Positions 59,926 through 64,000 of a stretch of 64,000 bases of DNA are shown here, piece by piece (positions within the stretch are counted from its first letter, which is position 1; every line of letters starts with the position of its first letter). The notes beneath the pieces were generated by a model. That model was not told the origin of the DNA. It ran no database searches and saw nothing but the letters and a program-made list of their open reading frames with translations. Source of the stretch: Podospora pseudocomata (lineage: Eukaryota > Ascomycota > Sordariomycetes > Sordariales > Podosporaceae); the NCBI RefSeq assembly GCF_035222375.1, contig NW_026946363.1, positions 4,216,001 to 4,280,000 on the forward strand, written 5' to 3'. Made by a program: the position numbers and the translations under genes.

Positions 59926-60855
59926 ACTCTGTATTGGTTGCCGTCCAGCAAATTGAACGGCGAACAGAAGAAGGCTGAAAGGTCGTCGTGTGGGATGGTT
60001 TTGGGGTTGTCTTGCAACGCCAACCGACACCATTCAGGCCAACCTTGCTAATTGAACCGGCTACCAATTTTTTGGGTCGCCTTCCCGCGACTTGGGAGAT
60101 GCAGAAAAAAGTCAGCCTTCTCCTCCGCTAGTACATAGCTCGGCTGTTCTGCATCACAAATCTGATGCAGGCCTTGTAAACGGTAGGTGGGCAAAAGATT
60201 CGTCTGCAGAATACAGCTCTCTTGAAGCGGAGGGCTGGTGTCGCGGATGGTTTGACGAGCAGGCAAAAAAGTTATCGATGATATGAAGAGGGAAAAAAGC
60301 TGTCTCAGCCGTCACCTATTTTCGCTGTAGGGGGTTGAGGTACCAAGGTTTAGCGGGAGCTAACAGCAGGCGCGGGCGGAATGATCCCTGTGAGCTGGGA
60401 CCGCTGCAGCTTTGCGATAGGCCGGGGTTAGGGATCTCTGTGCTCCTGGCTTGCTGTCGTGTCTCGGACTTGAACTGATTCGACGTGGAGTACAATTCGA
60501 TCTCGTCTAGTTCCTAGTAATAAATGCGCGATGAGGCTGAGGCTGCATGTATATATGGAATATTACACTCGACCTGGCAGAAAACGGGGGATCTTCCAAT
60601 ATCAAATTCCATCATCGATTGCGATTCGTCCCCGTTGCCTCGATGCAGCAAAGCGCACGCAGGCGGGGAACGTCAGTTCGCGGGGACCAATCAAACAGGG
60701 TTTGAGCGTTTTCCATGAACCCGTTTGAAGTTATAGGGGGTGCTCGTCAGGGGTCTTCATCAATCGCAAAGAACATTCCGGTTGTTTGTTGACAAGCGTA
60801 AACTTCCACCTCTACTAATACCATCACCACAGCCACAGAAGAACATGTCTAGCTT
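59926..60855. other. Divergent promoter region
   Basis: It lies between the Sgf11-like gene (-) and the acetyltransferase (+). No gene is seen. Confidence 0.5.
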
Positions 60856-62172
60856 ATGACACTGAAGCAACCCATACAACCACACATCATGTCGCACCCA
60901 CAGCAGTCATCCATCCGCTCATTCTTCCAGCCCAAACCTCAACCAGCCTACGCTGCCCCTCCATCATCGGGTGCCCCGCCTCAAGACAAACTCCAAGACG
61001 GCACCCAGAACACCACGAACAATGACACGACCAAGTCAACACCAGCGGCGGCTCCTCCTCCCCCAGCGCCGCCGCTACCTCCAATAACTGAATCACCAAG
61101 ATATCCCTCACCCGTTTCCGCCCAAACGACCGGCCCTATCCCAATAACCCTTCCCCCAACCATCGCCGTCCTCCCTTCGCCGCCCTCCATCCCCTCCGGC
61201 GCGACCATCGTCCCCCTCGAAGAGCACCACATCCCCGCTCTCCGCCGAATCAACGCCCTCCTCCTCCCCGTAGCCTACCCAGACTCCTTCTACTCCAAAG
61301 TCCTCGACCCCCTCGTCTCGGGCCTCTTTTCCCGCGCCATCCTCTGGCAAGACACCCCCTCCGACACCCCCAAGCTCATCGGCGGTCTAGTCTGCCGTCT
61401 CGAACCAAACTTCTTCCTCGACGCCAACGGCCAACCCTTAGCCAACCCCCCACCCCCCCTGGGGAGTAACCTCAAACCCTCCCCTTCCCTCTCCCTCAAC
61501 ACTCCCTACCACGCAATCTACATACAGTCCCTCGCCCTCCTCTCCCCGTACCGCTCCCTCGGCCTGGCCGCCGCAGCCCTAGACCACATCATCGCCTCCG
61601 CCACCCTCCTCCCAGCAGCGGGAACGACCATCGACGCGAGAACAATCTACGCTCACGTCTGGACCGAAAACGACGAAGGATTAAAGTGGTACCAAGCCCG
61701 CGGGTTTGAACGGGACAGTTCCGGTCCGGTCAAGGGGTACTACTTCAAACTACGACCCGACACAGCCTGGATAGTATCACGTCACATCGGTCCTGGAACT
61801 GCCCCTCTTCCCCAACCGACTACAATCCGTTCACCACAGCCACAAACAACACCTGGCGTCTTGACAGCAGCAGTCAACTTGCCACCACCAACGGGGTCTT
61901 TACTCTCCACGAGCAGCGCCGCCCCTGGGCCCCCGAAGAAATCGCCCATTGTCTCGCCTGCTTCGTCCACCACGTCCTTGTCGTTTCAGAATAGAAGGCC
62001 AGAAACGGAATGGAACGACCTTCCCGCGGAAATGGTGGCCGGCGGCGGGCTTGTCCCCCCTCCGAGAAGTGGGAGCGGCGGCGCTGGGTCTTCCACGACT
62101 AGTTCGAGGAGCAGCTCTAGGATTGGAAAGAAGAAGGAGAGGGCTTACCCTTCGGCGGCGTTTGGGCAGTGA
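60856..62172 (+). CDS. Naa50-like GNAT acetyltransferase with N-terminal PIP-box
   Basis: Intronless frame of 438 residues. The start could be 60856 or the in-frame Met12 at 60889; the conserved part begins after both. Residues 17-24 read QSSIRSFF, an exact PCNA-interacting-protein box (Q-x-x-I-x-x-F-F), within 13 residues of the second Met. A Pro-rich linker leads to a GNAT domain at about 115-310. It opens IPALRRINALLLPVAYPDSF, which matches Naa50 (San) acetyltransferases, and has the acetyl-CoA motif YRSLGLAAAAL (R-x-x-G-x-A) and WYQARGFERD. A Pro/Ser insertion of about 25 residues follows GGLVCRLEPNFFLDANGQ. The C-terminal 120 residues are Ser/Pro/Gly-rich and basic at the end. Known: Naa50 acetylates protein N-termini and is linked to sister-chromatid cohesion in animals. 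PCNA binding is inferred from the motif only. Confidence 0.8.
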   Translation: MTLKQPIQPHIMSHPQQSSIRSFFQPKPQPAYAAPPSSGAPPQDKLQDGTQNTTNNDTTKSTPAAAPPPPAPPLPPITESPRYPSPVSAQTTGPIPITLPPTIAVLPSPPSIPSGATIVPLEEHHIPALRRINALLLPVAYPDSFYSKVLDPLVSGLFSRAILWQDTPSDTPKLIGGLVCRLEPNFFLDANGQPLANPPPPLGSNLKPSPSLSLNTPYHAIYIQSLALLSPYRSLGLAAAALDHIIASATLLPAAGTTIDARTIYAHVWTENDEGLKWYQARGFERDSSGPVKGYYFKLRPDTAWIVSRHIGPGTAPLPQPTTIRSPQPQTTPGVLTAAVNLPPPTGSLLSTSSAAPGPPKKSPIVSPASSTTSLSFQNRRPETEWNDLPAEMVAGGGLVPPPRSGSGGAGSSTTSSRSSSRIGKKKERAYPSAAFGQ

Positions 62173-63314
62173 AATATGGGGGTTGCTTTGTTCGTCAGAG
62201 CAGGTTTTTAATAGAAGTCTCCTGGTGATTGGGTTGGAATGAGGGACAGACGTTGGTTTTATTATATATACGGGTGTGGGTGCATACACGAGACACAGGA
62301 TGATATAGAGCAGGGAAACAGCAACACATGAAAAGACACGTGGACTTAATACAGCAAGCTTGTTTTTTTTTTTTTTTTTTTTTTTTGTTTCTTAGATAGA
62401 GCGGGAGACTGGGCGGCGGGGGCCAACAATCGGGTTTTTAAATATGGTGTTTAACGAAAGATAGAAAAATGTAATGTTTTCTCTTCACCTCTCAGCCATG
62501 TTAAAAAAACGCAGACGGCTCTCTGAAGCAGCAAGAGGACATGCGAGGGCCGTATTTTTCTCGTTTCACAAGTGGATTCCAAAGGAAAAACTGGAAAGAC
62601 ACCGCATAGCTTCGGTCAATAATCAATTATGAATAGAGGAACTTTGGATTCGTCACCAGGTTCCTCACAATGACGACGCTAACGAACTTCGATAGTCCCC
62701 CCAAGCAAAGCAAGCCACGATAAAAAAACTACTATTTAACAAAAACAAAAAAGAGAAAAACAAGAAAGCCTTACTTTTCGAGGGGCGTGCGTATGTATGT
62801 GTGTTGTGTGTGCTTGTTGTCAAACCAAACCCATCCCTTCCCTTTCCCACCCTACCATCCATACTAACCATACTACCATTGTTTGTAACGTGTCAAACCC
62901 TCAACCAAACCCATTTTCAAAGGCCTGAGAAGAAGAACAAGAAGAGAAAAAAAGTTACATGAAACCCCAGACACAACTATACACTTTGGGCTAGCAGGAA
63001 ACAACGTTGTTGCAGCTTCGAATGTTCATATATTCGTTCGTCATCATCCCTTTTGTGTGTCGTGTTGACAGACGCCAGCCCAGCCAGCCCGTTCGAATGA
63101 CCCCAATCCCCCAACTAGCAATGGCCCTGTCCCTCCTGGCCGTGGTATCCTAACCTGCGCCATATCACTCTTACATGACAATACAGCATTGCTCTCCCTC
63201 CTTTTTCGAGGAGCGAGATACTGAGCCCGACCGCCAACCCGATCGACTTGACCGTTTCGAGCGTTTCTCGGGCGAGCTCGTGGTTTGTGAGAAGCCTGAC
63301 TGCTTTTTCGACCT
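62173..63314. other. Convergent 3' region
   Basis: It lies between the acetyltransferase and glucokinase 3' ends. It includes a T-run at 62362-62385 and A-rich stretches near 62720-62760. No gene is seen. Confidence 0.5.
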
Positions 63315-64000
63315 CTAGTCCTGAGCAGCGTCATCCTCTGGCACAACAGTAAGGTTATTACTTTTGGCGTTGGAGCGCAGCTCGCCGAGGTAATCGGCCG
63401 TGGTCAACCTCTTCTCCATCCCGGCAGCGACAAGGGCGATCAAGGCAGCACCGACACCGGACCCATCCTTCGCGATGCCAATGCGGATGCGTTTGGCGCC
63501 CTCCTCACCAATGCCGTCAATAGCGCGCAGAGCCTCGTAGATCATATCCCTGAAGTAGGGGTAATGCTCGACCAAGCTGCCGTCAACACCGATGTCGATG
63601 GGCTCGTCGGCGTTGGCGGGATGCGTGAGCTTGCCTGTCTGCAGGACAATGGCGGCAATGGCGACAGCGGAAAGGCGCGCGGAGCGGCGGCCAATGGCGT
63701 TGGCAATAGCCTTGAAAGCCTGGGCATCATCCAGGCCAGCAGAGTAGATGCCCAACTGCTTTTCGAGCTCGCCGCGGAGCGTCGAGAGCTCGGGGGTGTT
63801 GTCAGCCGCGGCGACCGACATGATGGCCGTGTCGAGACCCCACTGGGTGTAGATGCTCGAGTCCGAGGCAATATTGGTGGTTGACTTCCAGTCGTTGGAG
63901 CTAGAGTTCTCGTCCTTGAAGAAAGAGACCTTGGGGTCCTTCAGGAGATCGATAATAACCAGACGCAGAATCTCACCCAAGAACATGCCCGACACACGCT
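63315..64000 (-). CDS. Glucokinase (GlkA type), C-terminal part
   Basis: An open frame on the minus strand runs from the window edge to a stop at 63315-63317, about 228 codons. It is the C-terminal portion of a hexokinase-fold enzyme that phosphorylates glucose with ATP. SGMFLGEILRLVIIDLLKDP is the conserved helix after the sugar-binding region; DIGVDGSLVEHYPYFRDMIY holds the nucleotide-site GVDGS; IAKDGSGVGAALIALVAAGM is the C-terminal ATP-site motif. The tail (MEKRLTTADYLGELR) and sequence style fit filamentous-fungal glucokinase rather than hexokinase I/II. The N-terminal half, with the catalytic Asp and the first phosphate loop, lies beyond the window. Confidence 0.9.
   Translation of the reverse strand, partial: RVSGMFLGEILRLVIIDLLKDPKVSFFKDENSSSNDWKSTTNIASDSSIYTQWGLDTAIMSVAAADNTPELSTLRGELEKQLGIYSAGLDDAQAFKAIANAIGRRSARLSAVAIAAIVLQTGKLTHPANADEPIDIGVDGSLVEHYPYFRDMIYEALRAIDGIGEEGAKRIRIGIAKDGSGVGAALIALVAAGMEKRLTTADYLGELRSNAKSNNLTVVPEDDAAQD

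Overview
The window is nuclear DNA of a filamentous ascomycete, most likely a sordariomycete close to Sordariales. Genes are split by many 50-100 bp introns with GT(A/G)NGT donors and short CTNAC-type branch sites. The tract also carries a fungal Zn2Cys6 regulator, a CFEM surface protein, phytoene desaturase, a HET-type relic and a fragment that looks like a Neurospora-type dispersed 5S rRNA gene. All gene names come from reading translated motifs; no database search was possible.

Region by region: 0.9-3.7 kb, Zn2Cys6 transcription factor. 3.7-8.8 kb, a 5 kb tract without a convincing gene, upstream of a Whi3-like RNA-binding protein (8.8-10.5). 12.7-13.8 (-), short-chain dehydrogenase. 15.3-16.5, aspartate-semialdehyde dehydrogenase with two CPC1/Gcn4-type TGACTCA sites upstream. 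18.2-20.7, F-BAR/RhoGAP protein. 21.1, tRNA-Asn. 21.8-23.8, phytoene desaturase with a GATC-rich promoter. 24.5-25.8 (-), peroxisomal acyl-CoA thioesterase. 27.0-30.9, ankyrin/PH/ORD oxysterol-binding protein with an FFAT-like motif. 31.4 (-), second tRNA-Asn. 32.4-36.2 (-), Red1/ZFC3H1-like protein. 37.0-44.4, class II myosin heavy chain. 45.0, third tRNA-Asn. 46.2-46.7, CFEM protein.

From about 46.9 to 57.2 kb the character changes. This is an accessory, decayed island: a truncated 5S rRNA copy, an AT-rich block, LTR-like relics, a 249 bp (ACT)n tract, a Gfo/Idh/MocA oxidoreductase with one apparent frameshift, a truncated 2-hydroxyacid dehydrogenase pseudogene, several unrecognised gene remnants, two copies of a roughly 240 bp repeat and a HET-domain relic. 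Order returns at 57.3 kb with a PPIL1-type cyclophilin (-), an Sgf11-like SAGA subunit (-), a Naa50-like acetyltransferase with a PCNA-binding-type motif (+), and the 3' part of a glucokinase gene (-) that runs off the window.

The intact genes are mostly conserved housekeeping functions and do not form one pathway. The most testable ideas are: a thioesterase whose peroxisomal tail lies in a separate 18-codon last exon, so that intron retention would remove it; a PIP-box on a Naa50-like acetyltransferase; and an island of pseudogenes and repeats between two conserved blocks.
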